Positions 34,899-46,420 of a stretch of 64,000 bases of DNA are shown here, in pieces. Source of the stretch: CAIKMD01 sp963740675 (GTDB lineage: Bacteria; Pseudomonadota; Alphaproteobacteria; ATCC43930; CGMCC-115725); contig CAVUFS010000011.1 of the NCBI GenBank assembly GCA_963740675.1, forward strand, positions 62,001 to 126,000, written 5' to 3'. Every line of letters begins with the position of its first letter. Within the stretch, counting starts at the first letter, position 1. The notes beneath the pieces are model-generated. The model worked only from the letters and a program-made list of their open reading frames with translations. It was not told the DNA's origin and ran no database searches. Made by a program: the position numbers and the translations under genes.

Positions 34899-35684
34899 GT
34901 GAGCATCGTCGGTACCTTCCGCGACGACGGCTTTTCCATGCAAGAGCCGTTCGACGCCGCCATCGTCATCGCGACAATCATGCGCCCGTCGCTGGCGCAA
35001 GCGCTGCGCTCGATCTTCCAGCAAAGCTTCCGCGGCCGTACGCAGATCGTGCTCGGCGTCGACAAGGTCGTCGGCGATCGCGGCTTCCTCGATGCGGTGC
35101 TGAAAGAGCGGCCCTCTCATCAAGCGGTGACGCTGCTCGATCTCGGCTATTCGACCGCACGCCCGAATGGCGGGCTGCATCCCGATCCCTGGGGCGGCGC
35201 GCTAATGACGATCCTCAGCTATGTCGCGAACAGCCGGAACGTCGCCTATCTCGACGACGATAACTGGTTGGCGCCGCGGCATATCGAGACGCTGCTTGCG
35301 GCGATCCAGGGCAAGGACTGGGCGTACAGCCTGCGATGGTACGCCGAAGAGAATACCGGACGGCCGCTGTGTATCGACGAATGGGAATCCGTCGGCCCCG
35401 ATCGCGGCGTCTATGCCGTGCGCTTCGGCGGCTTCGTCGATAATTCCTGCCTGATGATCGACAAGCTCAAATGCGAGCCGGCGCTGCGGCTCTGGAGCTG
35501 TCCCTTCAAGCTGCCGGAAGGCGGATATGCACCGGCCGATCGCTCATTCTTCGACGAGCTGCGCAAGCGGCCTTACGCCTGCACCGGCGAGGCGACGAGC
35601 TTCTATACGCTGCAGGCCAACGACTTCAATCACACCGAGCGGATGGCGCTCGTCCGCGAGCGCCTCGCCGCGGGCAGCCGTTAG
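34899..35684 (+). CDS. Glycosyltransferase-like (GT-A fold) protein
   Basis: A 261-residue protein with the layout of family-2 glycosyltransferases: FDAAIVIATIMRPSLAQALR at the N-terminus, VAYLDDDNWLAPRHIETLL (the metal-binding DDD in place of DxD) and a C-terminal acceptor region (GGYAPADRSFFDEL). The GTG at 34899 follows GCGGAGC; an alternative ATG is at 34938. No signal or membrane segment. It is convergent with the first autotransporter, with only 13 bases between stops. Confidence 0.72.
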   Translation: MSIVGTFRDDGFSMQEPFDAAIVIATIMRPSLAQALRSIFQQSFRGRTQIVLGVDKVVGDRGFLDAVLKERPSHQAVTLLDLGYSTARPNGGLHPDPWGGALMTILSYVANSRNVAYLDDDNWLAPRHIETLLAAIQGKDWAYSLRWYAEENTGRPLCIDEWESVGPDRGVYAVRFGGFVDNSCLMIDKLKCEPALRLWSCPFKLPEGGYAPADRSFFDELRKRPYACTGEATSFYTLQANDFNHTERMALVRERLAAGSR

Positions 35685-35697
35685 AACGTCACGCGCC

Positions 35698-37974
35698 CTA
35701 GAACTTCACCCTGAGGCCGCCGGAGACGACGTTGGCGAGGTAGCTGCCGGTGGTCTTCACGTCGTAATCGACGAAGAGCTGGGTCGGCGCGAAGCGCGGA
35801 TCGGTCACCCCGAAGCCCGCCAGCGTCGTGCTGATGCCCGCGCCGCCGATGAAGCTGTCGCGCCCGAAGCCGGCGCCCGTCACCGTGAACACGCTGCCCG
35901 GCGCCGAGACAAAGGCCGATTGCACGTTGGTCGAGTCATCGAGCCATTCATGCTGCCACGCGATTCTGACCTCGGGCTTCAGCAGCGTGTTGCCGATGCG
36001 CAGCGAGGTCGACGCCCGTGCGCCGAGGCTCGTCGTAAACGAGTTCGCATCGACCGCGTCCACTGACAGTCCTGCGCCGCCGCCGCCAGCCTCCGCGAAG
36101 CTGTCGACATGCGTGTGCAGATAGCCGAGACCCACATACGGCGTGACGGTGGTATCCGGCAGCGGTCCCGCGAGATGGAACGCGTAGCCGCTCTCGCCAT
36201 AGAAGCGATAGCTCTGGCCCGAGTAGTTCGAGGTGGCGCTGGCGCTGATCGGCGCCACGATGAAGCGCCGCGCGTCGTAATCCTGCCAGCCGAAGCCGGC
36301 GAGACCCGCGACGTAGATATGCGGATCGACGGCGTACTTGCCGTAGAGCGCGCCCTGATACGTGTTGATGTCGTTGCGCGCGCCATTCGCGCTGTCGACA
36401 TTGTCGGTGCCGATATTGAAGGCGAAGCCGCCGACGAGCTTCGAGGTGATCTGCGCGTCGCCGCCGATGATCACGCCCGCGCCGTTCTCGTCATAAGACG
36501 CGGAGCTGGCCGTCGACGGGGCCGAGGCCCAGCTGCCATAGCCGCGCGCCCAAACGCCCCACTGGCTCGGCATCCGCGAAGGTGCCACGCCGGGCCGGGC
36601 CGCATCCGAGGCCTGCGCCACTTGCGGGATATCCGCCTGCGCGAACTGGACGCCCTGCCCCTTGCTGAAGCTCGCGACGCCCGTTGTCCCCTCGCCGCCG
36701 TCACCGAACAGGCGATCGATCAGCATCGAGGTGAACTGGCTCCAGGCACTCTGGCTGTACTGGAAGGTCTGCGTGTTCTGCTGACCGCTCAACGAGGTCA
36801 GCAGCGTGTTGAGCTGGCTGCCGCTGGTCAGCGTGTAGATCGGCGTGATGCCGGCATTCTCCGCCGCCGTCAGGATCCCCGCGTTGCCGGGGCTGATCCC
36901 GGGCACCTGGCTCGCCGGCAGCAGACCCACCGTGATCGTGTCGCTGTTCGTGCTCTGCGTCACGCTGGCCGAGAACAGCGGCGAGTTCGAGCCGACCGAC
37001 GTGAAGTTGCCGGTGAGCGAGCCCCAGCTGATCGCGTCGGTATAGGTGTAGGTCTGACCGGGCTTCCACGCCGCCGCGTTCTCATACACCACAAGCGGAC
37101 CCGCCAGCGTCATATTGGTCGCTGTAACGATCGCACCAGTGTTCGTGGTCGGCGCCACCGCGATACCGAGCGTGGCGCCCGCTGCTTGCGTGAAGTTCGC
37201 CGCGCTGACGGCGCTGTACGCACCATTTGCCTGCGTCGCGACCAACAGCGTGCCGCTGTTGACGTTGATCGTGCCGATATTCGTCGTCGTGCCCGCATAG
37301 GTGAAGGTGCCGCTTCCGGCAACCACGTTGATCGTCGGCATCGTCCCACTGCTCGGGCCGACAAGAGCACCCTCGATCTTGCCGCCGCTCGCATTGAGCA
37401 CGTCGCCATTTGGCGAGAATGCGATCGCCGTCGTGCCGGTGATCAAGCCCGCCGTCTGGTCTATTGTCACCTGCACGCCGCTCGCGGTCAGATCGATCGC
37501 GATCGCGGATGCTGTATTCGTCACCGCCGTTGCGGCGATCGTGCCGCTATTCGCGATCGTCAGTGCGCCCGACGTAAGGTCGGTAACTTTGATACCGGTC
37601 GCCGTGCCGTTGCCGTTCAGCGTTGCGGTGATCGTGCCCGAATTGGTCAGCGTACCCGCGAATGAGGACGCTTGGAAACGGATGGCCGTTGCATCGCCCG
37701 TGCCGCCGCCCACCGCGGTGAAATTCGCCGTGATCTTGCCGGAATTGGTCAGCGTGCCCGAGAACGAGGTCGCACCGAAGCGGATCGCCGCCGCTGTGCC
37801 CGAGCCGCCGCCCGTCGCGGTAAAGCTCGCGGCGATCGTACCGCTGTTGCTGAAATTGCCGGTAACAACAGTCGCCTGAATATTCACGCCGCGCGCGAAG
37901 CCGGACGAGCCGCTGGCAGTCGCCACGATCGTCCCGCTGTTGGTAACGCCGCCGAGCTGCGATGCGCTCAGCAT
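35698..37974 (-). CDS. Autotransporter 1, intact 3' portion: passenger repeats and outer-membrane beta-barrel
   Basis: This is the longest open stretch of the gene (758 residues from ATG 37974). Residues 1-190 hold NSGTI-type repeats. Residues about 190-360 form the passenger end (DVLNASGGKIEG, NSPLFSASVTQSTNSDT). A linker with VQFAQADIPQVAQASD leads to the barrel at about 470-758: QWGVWARGYGSWASAP, GFGWQDYDARRF, YGESGYAF, TPYVGLGYLHTH, EVRIAWQHEWLDD, ending SGGLRVKF. The terminal phenylalanine is the usual BamA recognition signal. It may be annotated as a gene on its own, but the true start is at 39690. Confidence 0.85.
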   Translation of the reverse strand: MLSASQLGGVTNSGTIVATASGSSGFARGVNIQATVVTGNFSNSGTIAASFTATGGGSGTAAAIRFGATSFSGTLTNSGKITANFTAVGGGTGDATAIRFQASSFAGTLTNSGTITATLNGNGTATGIKVTDLTSGALTIANSGTIAATAVTNTASAIAIDLTASGVQVTIDQTAGLITGTTAIAFSPNGDVLNASGGKIEGALVGPSSGTMPTINVVAGSGTFTYAGTTTNIGTINVNSGTLLVATQANGAYSAVSAANFTQAAGATLGIAVAPTTNTGAIVTATNMTLAGPLVVYENAAAWKPGQTYTYTDAISWGSLTGNFTSVGSNSPLFSASVTQSTNSDTITVGLLPASQVPGISPGNAGILTAAENAGITPIYTLTSGSQLNTLLTSLSGQQNTQTFQYSQSAWSQFTSMLIDRLFGDGGEGTTGVASFSKGQGVQFAQADIPQVAQASDAARPGVAPSRMPSQWGVWARGYGSWASAPSTASSASYDENGAGVIIGGDAQITSKLVGGFAFNIGTDNVDSANGARNDINTYQGALYGKYAVDPHIYVAGLAGFGWQDYDARRFIVAPISASATSNYSGQSYRFYGESGYAFHLAGPLPDTTVTPYVGLGYLHTHVDSFAEAGGGGAGLSVDAVDANSFTTSLGARASTSLRIGNTLLKPEVRIAWQHEWLDDSTNVQSAFVSAPGSVFTVTGAGFGRDSFIGGAGISTTLAGFGVTDPRFAPTQLFVDYDVKTTGSYLANVVSGGLRVKF

Positions 37975-39690
37975 TCAATGCTGTCGCGCATGCATTGCCA
38001 TGCGCCGTGGCGGTCGCCGTGATCGTGCCGCTGTTGACGATCGCGCCGAGCATCGTCTCAAAGCTCACCGACAAGCCCGTCACCGTGGCATATCCGGCCA
38101 GCGCCGTGCCGGAGGCTGCGATCGTGCCGCTGTTGCTGACATTGCCGAACATCGTCGAGGCATAGAAGGTCATGGCAAGCGCGTTGGCGCAGTTGTTGCC
38201 GGCGCTCTGCACCGCGGTCGCGGAGATACGGCCGCTGTTCACCACATTGCCAAACATTACCGACGCGCCAAACGAGACACCGGTCGCATGAGCGGCAGCA
38301 CGTGTACCCGTGCCGCCGGCGATCGCACTCGCGGCGATCGTGCCGCTGTTGGCGAAATTGCCGAACATCGTCGTGGCGTAGACATTCAAGCGCGATCGGC
38401 TGAGGCCATTGGCCACCATCAGAGGCGCCGGTCTGAGTGGCGTTAGCGGTGATGATACCGCTATTCGCAACGTCGCCCGTCATGACGGATGCCGCCGCCC
38501 CAAATCCCGCGGTCGCCAGTTCGCGCTGCGAGACCGCACCCGACGCCATCGCGCGTCGCCGAGATCGTGCCGCTGTTCGAGAAGCCGCCGTTAAAAGTGG
38601 AAATCTCGAATTCTGAATGCGGTGGCGTTGGCAGAGAAACCGCTCGCTGTTGCCGAGATCGCGCCGCTATTCGTGAAATTACCGTTGAGCTGGTAGGCCT
38701 CCAGCGACAGCGCGGTTGCGTTCGCACAATTTTGCGCTGACGTCGCGGTTGCGCTGATCAGCGCCGCTGTTGACGACGTCGCCGTTGATGGCTGCGGTTC
38801 CACCGATATTGAAGGTCGAGACCTGGACCCTCAGGCCGCTGTACCTCGACGCCGCCGGTCCCCGTCGCCGTCCCGGTCGAGATGATTGAGCCGCTGTTGG
38901 TAATGCCGTCAAAAAGAGCAGCGCCAGCGCCCCCGTGAACATAGATCGAAGCAGCGGTTGCATGGGCATAGGCGTTGCCGGTTCCAACTGCCCTTGCAGA
39001 GATCAGGCCGGCATTCGTGACGTTGCCGCTGACAAGGGAAGCGGAGATGTCGAGCCCGGCGATAAAGACACCCGTCGAGGCGGTCGCGTTCACGCTGATA
39101 TTCGCGCCAGCCGCATTCGTGACGTTGCCGAAGAGCGTTTCGACATTGACGACGACGCCGTCGCCGTCGATGCCGGTGCCGTTCATCGTGACGGAAATCG
39201 TGCCGCCGTTGCTCAGACCGCCAGCGAACGTCGTGACGGACCCGCCGAGATTTTCGCCGACAGTGACGCCGTAAGCTTCGACAAAGCCCGCATTGGTCGT
39301 GTTGATCGCGATCGAGACGCTGTTGCTGATGCCGCCTTGCACGAGTCCATCAACAGCGACGCCGTACGAACGCGTTCCGCTCGATATACCGGAAATGCGG
39401 CCGGCATTGACGATGCCGCCGCTTAGCGTACCCGTGCTAGTGACGCTGATCGCGCCAAAGCCGGCATTCGGCGGGCCGATCGTGCCGCTCGCCGTATTGG
39501 TGACGCTGATCGCGCTGGTGGTGACCGCGACGCAGGGGATCGCGCTGCTGTTGCTGAACGCGGTGCCGGCGGGCACTGTCGCCGTGCATCCGATGGCTGC
39601 GTTAGCGCTGTGCTGACCTGAAGCGGCGAGGATAAGTGCAACGAGAGAAGAGGTCGCCAGCAAACGTTCGGTCAGAATCCGGCCGCTCAT
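35698..39690 (-). pseudogene. Autotransporter 1 (type V secretion, NSGTI-repeat passenger), frame broken in 5' half
   Basis: If intact it would be about 1330 residues. The ATG at 39690 opens a signal peptide, SGRILTERLLATSSLVALIL, shared by all three autotransporters of the window. A passenger follows, made of 31-42-residue repeats centred on NSGTI. The 3' part carries the beta-barrel. Open segments are 39690-38758 (N-terminus), then shifting frames from about 38760 to 37980, then 37974-35698. Small indels cause the breaks, since repeat motifs continue in all frames. Two cysteines near the mature N-terminus (IGCTATVP, IPCVAVTT) are unusual for this class. Confidence 0.82.
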
Positions 39691-39848
39691 CAAAAATCCC
39701 CCACAAGGTACAAACCACCACGCCGCGCCACCCCGAGAAATGGCACAGCTATCACCCAAATAGACTAGCGGAACCTATAACTACAGCAAGGCTGAAGCCC
39801 TCGAATTCGGGGCAGATTTCCATCGGTTTTTTCCAGATGCGCAAAAGA

Positions 39849-39868
39849 CTGTGGCGTAAATGCCACAG
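39849..39868. promoter_or_regulatory. Inverted repeat upstream of autotransporter 1 (candidate operator)
   Basis: CTGTGGC (39849-39855), six bases (GTAAAT), then GCCACAG (39862-39868): a perfect 7-6-7 inverted repeat, about 160-180 bases upstream of the start at 39690. The same repeat with a different spacer lies upstream of autotransporter 3. The arm length and spacing fit a dimeric helix-turn-helix regulator, but no regulator is identified. Confidence 0.55.
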
Positions 39869-39947
39869 AATAGAGCACGCGATGGTTGTCCCAGAAGATC
39901 GCCAGCCCTAGCGAGGCAAATCACTCGCGGCTGGCACGGACGAATCG

Positions 39948-42900
39948 CTAGAACTTCACCCGGAGGCCGCCGGAGACGACGTTGGCGAGGTAGCTGCCAG
40001 TGATCTTGACGTCGTAATCGACGAAGAGCTGGGTCGGCGCGAAGCGCGGATCGGTGACACCGAAGCCCGCCAGCGTCGTGCTGATGCCCGCGCCGCCGAT
40101 GAAGCTGTCGCGCCCGAAGCCGGCGCCCGTCACCGTGAACACGCTGCCCGGCGCCGCGACAAAGGCCGATCGCACGTTGGTGGAAATCATCGAGCCATTC
40201 ATGCTGCCACGCAACACGCAGTTCCGGCTTCAGCAGCCGTGTTGCCGACGCGCAGCGAGGTCGACGCCCGTGCCCCGAGGGTGGTCGCAAACGAGTTCGC
40301 ATCGACCGCGCCGACCGACAGCCCCGCGCCGCCGCCGCCGAACCTCCGTGAAGCCGTCGACATGCGTGTGCAGATAGCCGAGACCCACGATACGGCGTGA
40401 CGGTGGTATCCGGCAGCGGGCCCGCGAGATGGAACGGCGTAGCCGCTCTCGCCATAGAAGCCGGATAGCCCTGACCCGAGTAGTTCGAGGTGGCGCTGGC
40501 GCTGATCGGCGCCACGATGAAGCGCCGCGCGTCGTAATCCTGCCAGCCGAAGCCGGCGAGACCCGCGACGTAGATATGCGGATCGACGTCGTACTTGCCG
40601 TAGAACGCGCCCTGATACGGTCTTGATGTCGTTGTGCGCGCCGTTCGCGACTGTCAACGTTGTCGGTGCCGATGTTGAAGGCGAAGCCGCCGACGAGCTT
40701 CGAGCGCTGATCTGCGCGTCGCCGCCGAGGATCACGCCCGCGCCGCTCTCGTCATAAGACGCCGAACTCGCCGTCGACGGGGCCGAGGCCCAGCTGCCAT
40801 AGCCGCGCGCCCAGACGCCCCACGGGCTCGGTCCATCGGCGACTGGTGCCACGCCGGGCCGGGCCGCATCCGAGGCCTGCGCCACTTGCGGGATGTCCGC
40901 TTGCGCGAATTGGATGCCCCTGCCCCTTGTTGAAGCTCGCGACGCCCGTCGGTCCCCTCGCCGCCGCCGCCGAACAGGCGATCGATCAGCATCGAGGTGA
41001 ATTGGTTCCAGGCACTCTGACGTTGAACTGGAAGGTCTGCGTGTTCTGCTCGCCGCTGAACGAGGTCAGCAGCGTGTTGAGCTGGCTGATACTGGTCAGC
41101 GTGTAGATCGGCGTGATGCCCGGCATTCTCCGCCGCCAGTCAGGATCGCCCGCGATTGTCGGGGCTGATCCCGGGCATCTGGCTCGGCGGCAACAGGCCC
41201 AAGCGTGATCGTGTCGCTGTTCGACTCTGCGTCACGCTGGCCGAGAACAGCGGCGAGTTCGAGCCGACCGAGGTGAACGCACCGGTGAGCGACGCCCGCG
41301 GTGATCGAGTTGGTGTAGGTATAGGTCGTGCCCGGCTTCCACGCCGCCACGTTCTCATAGACCGCCAGCGGACCGGCGAGCGTGATATTGGTCGCTGCAA
41401 CGATTGCACCGGTGTTCGTGGTCGGCGATACGCGCGATACCGAGCGTGCCGCCCGCCGCTTGCGTGAAGATCGCCGCGCTGACGACGCTGTACGCACCAT
41501 TCGCCTGCGTCGCCAAGAGCAGCGTGCCGCTGTTAACGTTGATCGTGCCGATATTGGTCGTCGTGCCGCGCAAAGGTGAACGTGCCGCCGGCGCCCGCCG
41601 CCGACGTTGATCGTCGGCAGCGTGCCGCTGGTCGACCCGACGAGAGCGCCTTCGATCTTGCCGCCGCTCGCATTGAGCGATGTCGCCGTTCGACGAGAAC
41701 GCGATCGCCGTGTTGCCGAGGGATCATGACCGGCCGATCTGGTCGATCGTCGAACGGCACGCCGCTGTTCGTAAGATTGATCGCAATATCCGTCGCCGCG
41801 ATCGTGCCGCTATTGGCGATCGTCGGAGCTGCCCGACATGAAGGCTCAGTCGACATTGATCGCCGATCGCCGTAGCCATTGCCGGTGCGCGTAGCCGTGA
41901 TCGTGCCGGAATTCGTCGAGCGTGCCCGAGAACGAGGTCGCACTCGAAGCGGATCGCCGTCGCCGTGCCCGAGCCGCCGCTGGACGGCGGTGAAACTCGC
42001 CGCGATCGTGCCGCTGTTGGTGAAGTTGCCGGTCAGGCTCGTCGTGTTGAAGCACGCACTGCCGATCGCACAACCGAAGTTACCGCGTCGCGCTCGCCGA
42101 GATCGTGCCGCTGTTGATGATGGAGCCCACGATCGTGCTAAAGCTTACCGAGAGGCCCGTCACCGTGGCATGGCCGGTCGGCGCTGTGCCGACAGCCGCG
42201 ATGGTGCCGCTGTTGCTGACGATTGCCGATCATCGTGTTGCCATAGACGTTCATGGCAAGCGCGCGAGCGCAGGTGTTGCCGCCATTTTGCGTCGCGGTT
42301 GCCGAGATCATGCCGCTGTTCAGGACATTTCCGATCATGAACGAAGCGCCGAAGGAGGCACCGGTGGCAACAGCGGAGGCAAACGACCCGGACTCCGACG
42401 AGATCGCACGAGCCGCGATCGTGCCGCTGTTGGTGAAATTGCCTAACATCGTCGAGGCGTAGGTGGACATCGCGATCGCTTCGGCACAGGCATTGCCGTT
42501 GACAGCGGTCTGCGTGGCGGTGGCGCTGATGACACCGCTATTCACCACGTCGCCCGACATAAACGTCGGCGCCGCCCCAAATTCCGCGCGCGATCGCGCC
42601 TAAGGTAGCTCGCCGCCGACGAGATCGCCGCCGCCGCGATCGTGCCGCTATTCGAGAATCCGCCGATTGATAACTGGTTATCGCGAATGCCAATGCGTTG
42701 GCTTCCGCAGACGCGCCGTTCGCCGTTGCTGCGATTGTGCCGCTATTCGAAAATCCGCCATTGAAGACAGTGCAATCTCGAAATCCAATGCGGTGGCGTT
42801 CCGCAGACGATGCCGTTCGCCGTAGCGGCGATCGTGCCGCTATTCGTGAAATTGCCGTTGAGCTGATAGGCCTGCAGCGTCAGCTGCGGTCGCGACCGCG

Positions 42901-44423
42901 CCATTTTGCGCCGAGGTCGCCGTCGCGCTGATGAAACCGCTGTTGACGACATTGCCGTTGATGGCCGCGGTTTGGCCGAAACTAAAGCGGGTGACGTCGA
43001 CCAACAGGCCGCTTGCCTGGACGAAGCCGCTGCCCGTCCCCGTCCCCGTCGAGATGATCGGGCCACAATTGGTGATGCCGCCGGAGAGAACCGCGCTGCC
43101 GGTGCCGTAAAGATAGATCGAAGCAGCGTTTCCGCGGGCGTAGCCAGTGCCTGCTCCTACCGCAGTCGCCGAGATCAGGCCGGCATTGTTGAAGCCGCCA
43201 TTGAAGGCAACGGGTCGCTGACGCCGAATAGCCGCCGAGGCTCGCACCCATCGCGGTCGCAGTACCGCCGGTCGCCGTCGCGATTGCCGACAAGCTGCCG
43301 GTATTGCTGAACCCGCCGGTAACGAGGGTCGATACGTCGTTGCTCCCATGGGCGGCGTTACAATTGTATTGCGCAAGCGCCATGGCCGCCGCGGACGTAG
43401 CCGGTCGCGGTAGCGGTGATCGTGCCCGAATTGACGATGCCGCCGATCAGCGTCCCGAGCGGGTTGATGGAAACGCCCGTCGCGAAGGCAGGCAATGCCC
43501 GACGCGGATGCCGTCGCCGTGATGGTGCCGGCGTTCGAGAAATTGCCCGTCATCAAGGTCGAGCCCGATGAGCCACACCGGTCGCGCAGGCACAATTATG
43601 CGTCGTGGTCGCCGAGGCGGTGATCGTGCCGCTGTTGGTGATACCGCCAAGAAACGTGCTGGCATAGACGGTGAGGCCTACCCGCGCTGGCATAGGAGCC
43701 GGCCGAACTGGCTTGCGCGCTGATCGTGCCGTTATTGACGACGTTGTCACTGGCCATCGCGCTCGAGATATCGAGCCCCGCGATAAAGGCGCTGCCCGTC
43801 GAGGCGGATGCGTTCACGCTGATATTCGCGCCAGCCGCATTCATGACGTTGCCGAGAGAGCGTTTCGACATTGACGACGACGCCGTCGCCGTCGATGCCG
43901 TTGCCGTTCATCGTGACGGAAATGGTGCCGCCGTTGCTCAGACAGCCGCGAACGTCGAGAGCGGACCCGCCGAGATTCTCGCCGACATCGATGCCGTAAG
44001 CCTTCGAAACAAAGCCCGCATTGGTCGTGTTGATCGCTGATCGTGCCGCTGTTGCTGATGCCGCCTGCACGAGCCCATCAACAGCGACGCCGTACGACCG
44101 CGTGCCGCTCGATATACCGGCAATGCGGCCGGCATTGATGATCGCCGCCGCTTAGCGTGGCACCGCCCGTGACGGTGATGCGGCAACGCCGGCATTCTGG
44201 CGTGACCGATCGTGCCGCTCGCGGTATTGGTGACGCTGATCGCGTTGGTGGTGACCGCGACGCAGGGGATCGAGCTGCTGTTGCTGATAGGCGGTACCGG
44301 CGGAGGCTGATCGCCGTGCAGGCGAGACGGCGTTGGCGTCTTGTGCAGACCGGCAGTGGCGAGGAGAAGAGCGGCGAGAGAAGAAGTCGCCAGCAAACGT
44401 TCGGTCAGAATCCGGCCGTTCAT
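39948..44423 (-). pseudogene. Autotransporter 2, broken by many small indels
   Basis: The start at 44423 gives NGRILTERLLATSSLAALLL, and the end at 39948 gives SGGLRVKF. The 3' barrel segment is about 97% identical to autotransporter 1 over its first 235 bases. Further in, the sequence has repeated one- or two-base insertions relative to copy 1 (for example AACGCG to AACGGCG near 40436 and ACCCACATACGG to ACCCACGATACGG near 40389). NSGTI repeats can be read in all three frames between 41500 and 44000. No segment longer than about 250 residues stays open. Confidence 0.8.
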
Positions 44424-44773
44424 CGAAGAAAGTCCCCCAACAAAATGTACGCAAACCAGCGCTACGCGCGCCAACCTGAAAAATGGCGGAGCCTATCACC
44501 GAATAGACGTAGCGGCGCCCGCAGACAGCAAGGCTCAAGAACGCGATTCCGCGGCAGATTTCCACGATTTTTTGCGGATTCTCGACAGATCGTGGCATGG
44601 CCGACACATGGGGCGAGGCGATGTAGAGCCCCGACAAGTATGCCGGCCCTAGTTTTAGCGTGACGCGGAACACGCGGTTCCCGATGAGTTGCTATCGGAA
44701 CAGCCGCCGCCGCTTATCGGCGATCACGAGAGCGACTGCGCGGCCGAGATCGGATCGAGAGCCGGGCTAGCTG
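44424..44773. promoter_or_regulatory. 350-base intergenic region upstream of autotransporter 2
   Basis: No gene is seen. The part next to the start holds a G5 run and TTTGCGTACATTTTGTTGGG (minus strand), shared in position with the leaders of autotransporters 1 and 3. At about 44591-44608 CGTGGCATGGCCGACACA looks like a decayed form of the CTGTGGC-N6-GCCACAG repeat, at the same distance from the start. CAGATTTCCA plus a T-run nearby (44556-44577) is shared with the region upstream of autotransporter 1. Confidence 0.45.
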
Positions 44774-46298
44774 CTAGCGCGCGGCCTTCACCGCTTCTTG
44801 CACCGCGAGCTCGCCGAGGCGCACGCGATCGACCTTGTCGGCGCCGAGGCGCGGCAAGACATCCATGTAATAGACATTGTCGGGCGTGCGGCCGGCCGCG
44901 AGCTGACTGCGGCAATGCTGCGCCAGCGCCTCATGCGCGAATTCGTGCCGCTTCACGATGAAAGCGACAATGACATCGCTGGCCGGAGCAGATTTCGGCG
45001 CGACGATCACCGCGGCATCGGCGACACCCGGATAAGAGCGCAGCACCGCCTCGATCTCCGGCGTGAAGATATCGCCGCCCTCGCGACGCACGACATCGGC
45101 GCTGCGTCCGCGCAGATGGATGAAGCCATCGGGATCGAGCATGCCGATATCGCCCGGATAGTACCAGCCATCGGCTGATGCGCTCGGCGCTTTCGGACGA
45201 CGCCGTCTTCGGGACAGCGGTGCAGCGACATGCTCGCGCTGCGGCAGCGGATACGGCCATAGCCGCCCGGCGTCACCGGCTGGCCGCTATCATCGACGAT
45301 CTCGAGCTCGACCCCTTGGGCCGGCCGGCCGACGGCGCCGGGACGCGTCATCAGATCGGTCGGCGTCAGGATCGAGATCATGCCCATGCCGGCCGTGCCG
45401 TAGCCGTCATAGAATTGCGGCGTGACACGCGCGATGAGCGCGCGCTTCTCCTCGGCGAAAAGCGGCTGCCCGCCCGATTGCAGGATGCGGATGTTGGGCA
45501 GCAGGCAGCCCGCCTCGGCCGCGGATTCGAGGAAATAGCGGGACATATTCGCGGTCGCATAGCACAGCACATTGTCCCAGGACGCGACCTCGCGCAGGAA
45601 ATCGCGGCGCTTCAAAAATTCGGGCATCACCGCGACCGGGACCGCCGGCGCAGAACTGCGCGAGCGAGCGAGACGAAGAAATAGACATGGCGCAGCGGCG
45701 CCATGAGCAGATAGTTGCCGGTCTCGCGCTCGGGATCGAGACCGCTGGCGCGCCAGAATGAATGCAGCGCCTCGGCACGGCGCAGGAAGGCGCGCTGCGT
45801 CGTGACCCAGCCGCTCGGCGTGCCGGTGCTGCCGGTCGTCAGCAGAATCGTCTCGAGCTGATCCGCCGTCTTCGCGCTGCGCTGATCGCCGCTCTTGCGC
45901 GCCATATCGCGGCGCCAGGAAACGCCGACGCGGAATTGCGCGACGCCCGGCGGCGGCGCGAGTTGCGCCTCGGTGAAGACGGTACGGATGCCGTATTTGC
46001 GCGCCTGAGCGGCGATCGCGTCGGGCGTGTCGTCGGGCGACATCTCGACAAGGGTCGCGCCGAGACGCAGCAACGCAAAATCGAGGATGATGTGATCGGC
46101 GCTGTTGCTGAGCGCGACGCCGACGCGGTCGCCTTCGCCGATACCGAGATCGCGGAGATAGACGGCCGCCTGGCCGATGATCGTCGCGAGCTGGCGGTAA
46201 TTGAGCTGCAGGCCGCCATCGTTGAGGGCCGGCGCGTCAGGCCGCGTTTGCGCAAAGGCGAAGATGGGGTCGGAAAGATTTTGCCAGTTCGGGTCCAT
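44774..46298 (-). pseudogene. ANL-superfamily adenylate-forming ligase A (frameshifted)
   Basis: About 505 residues when the frame is corrected. The ATG at 46298 opens DPNWQNLSDPIFAFAQTRPD, the start shared with ligases B and C. The P-loop is LTTGSTGTPSGW (Lys replaced by Ser), the A5 motif is YDGYGTAGMG (no Glu), and the C-terminal catalytic lysine is in LGADKVDRVRL. Indels break it near 45640-45665 (a CTCG repeat plus an extra C) and near 45165-45200. The 3' part (FIHLRGRSADVVRREGGDIF) reads on to TAG/TAA at 44774. It sits between autotransporters 3 and 2. Confidence 0.82.
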
Positions 46299-46420
46299 GT
46301 CAAAGCGCTCAATTGAAGAGCCGCACTTTGGCGCAAGGACCGCGCGAAAACCAGTGCGGCACAAACGACGAAACGCCGCCACACGATCGCGCGGCGGCGA
46401 TTTCGAATAGTCGACGACGG

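Noticed and set aside
36109..37665. A 518-residue plus-strand open frame across the autotransporter 1 barrel
   Set aside because: Arginine/alanine-rich composition without domains; it is the antisense shadow of the barrel and repeat coding sequence on the minus strand.
37500..44000. Regular repeats that could suggest a CRISPR array
   Set aside because: Units of about 95-125 bases are degenerate, coding (NSGTI) and lack constant repeat and spacer lengths; no cas genes are near.
38000..44400. Phase variation by slippage as cause of the frame breaks
   Set aside because: The indels are spread through non-repetitive triplets, not at homopolymer or short-repeat tracts as expected for slippage switches.
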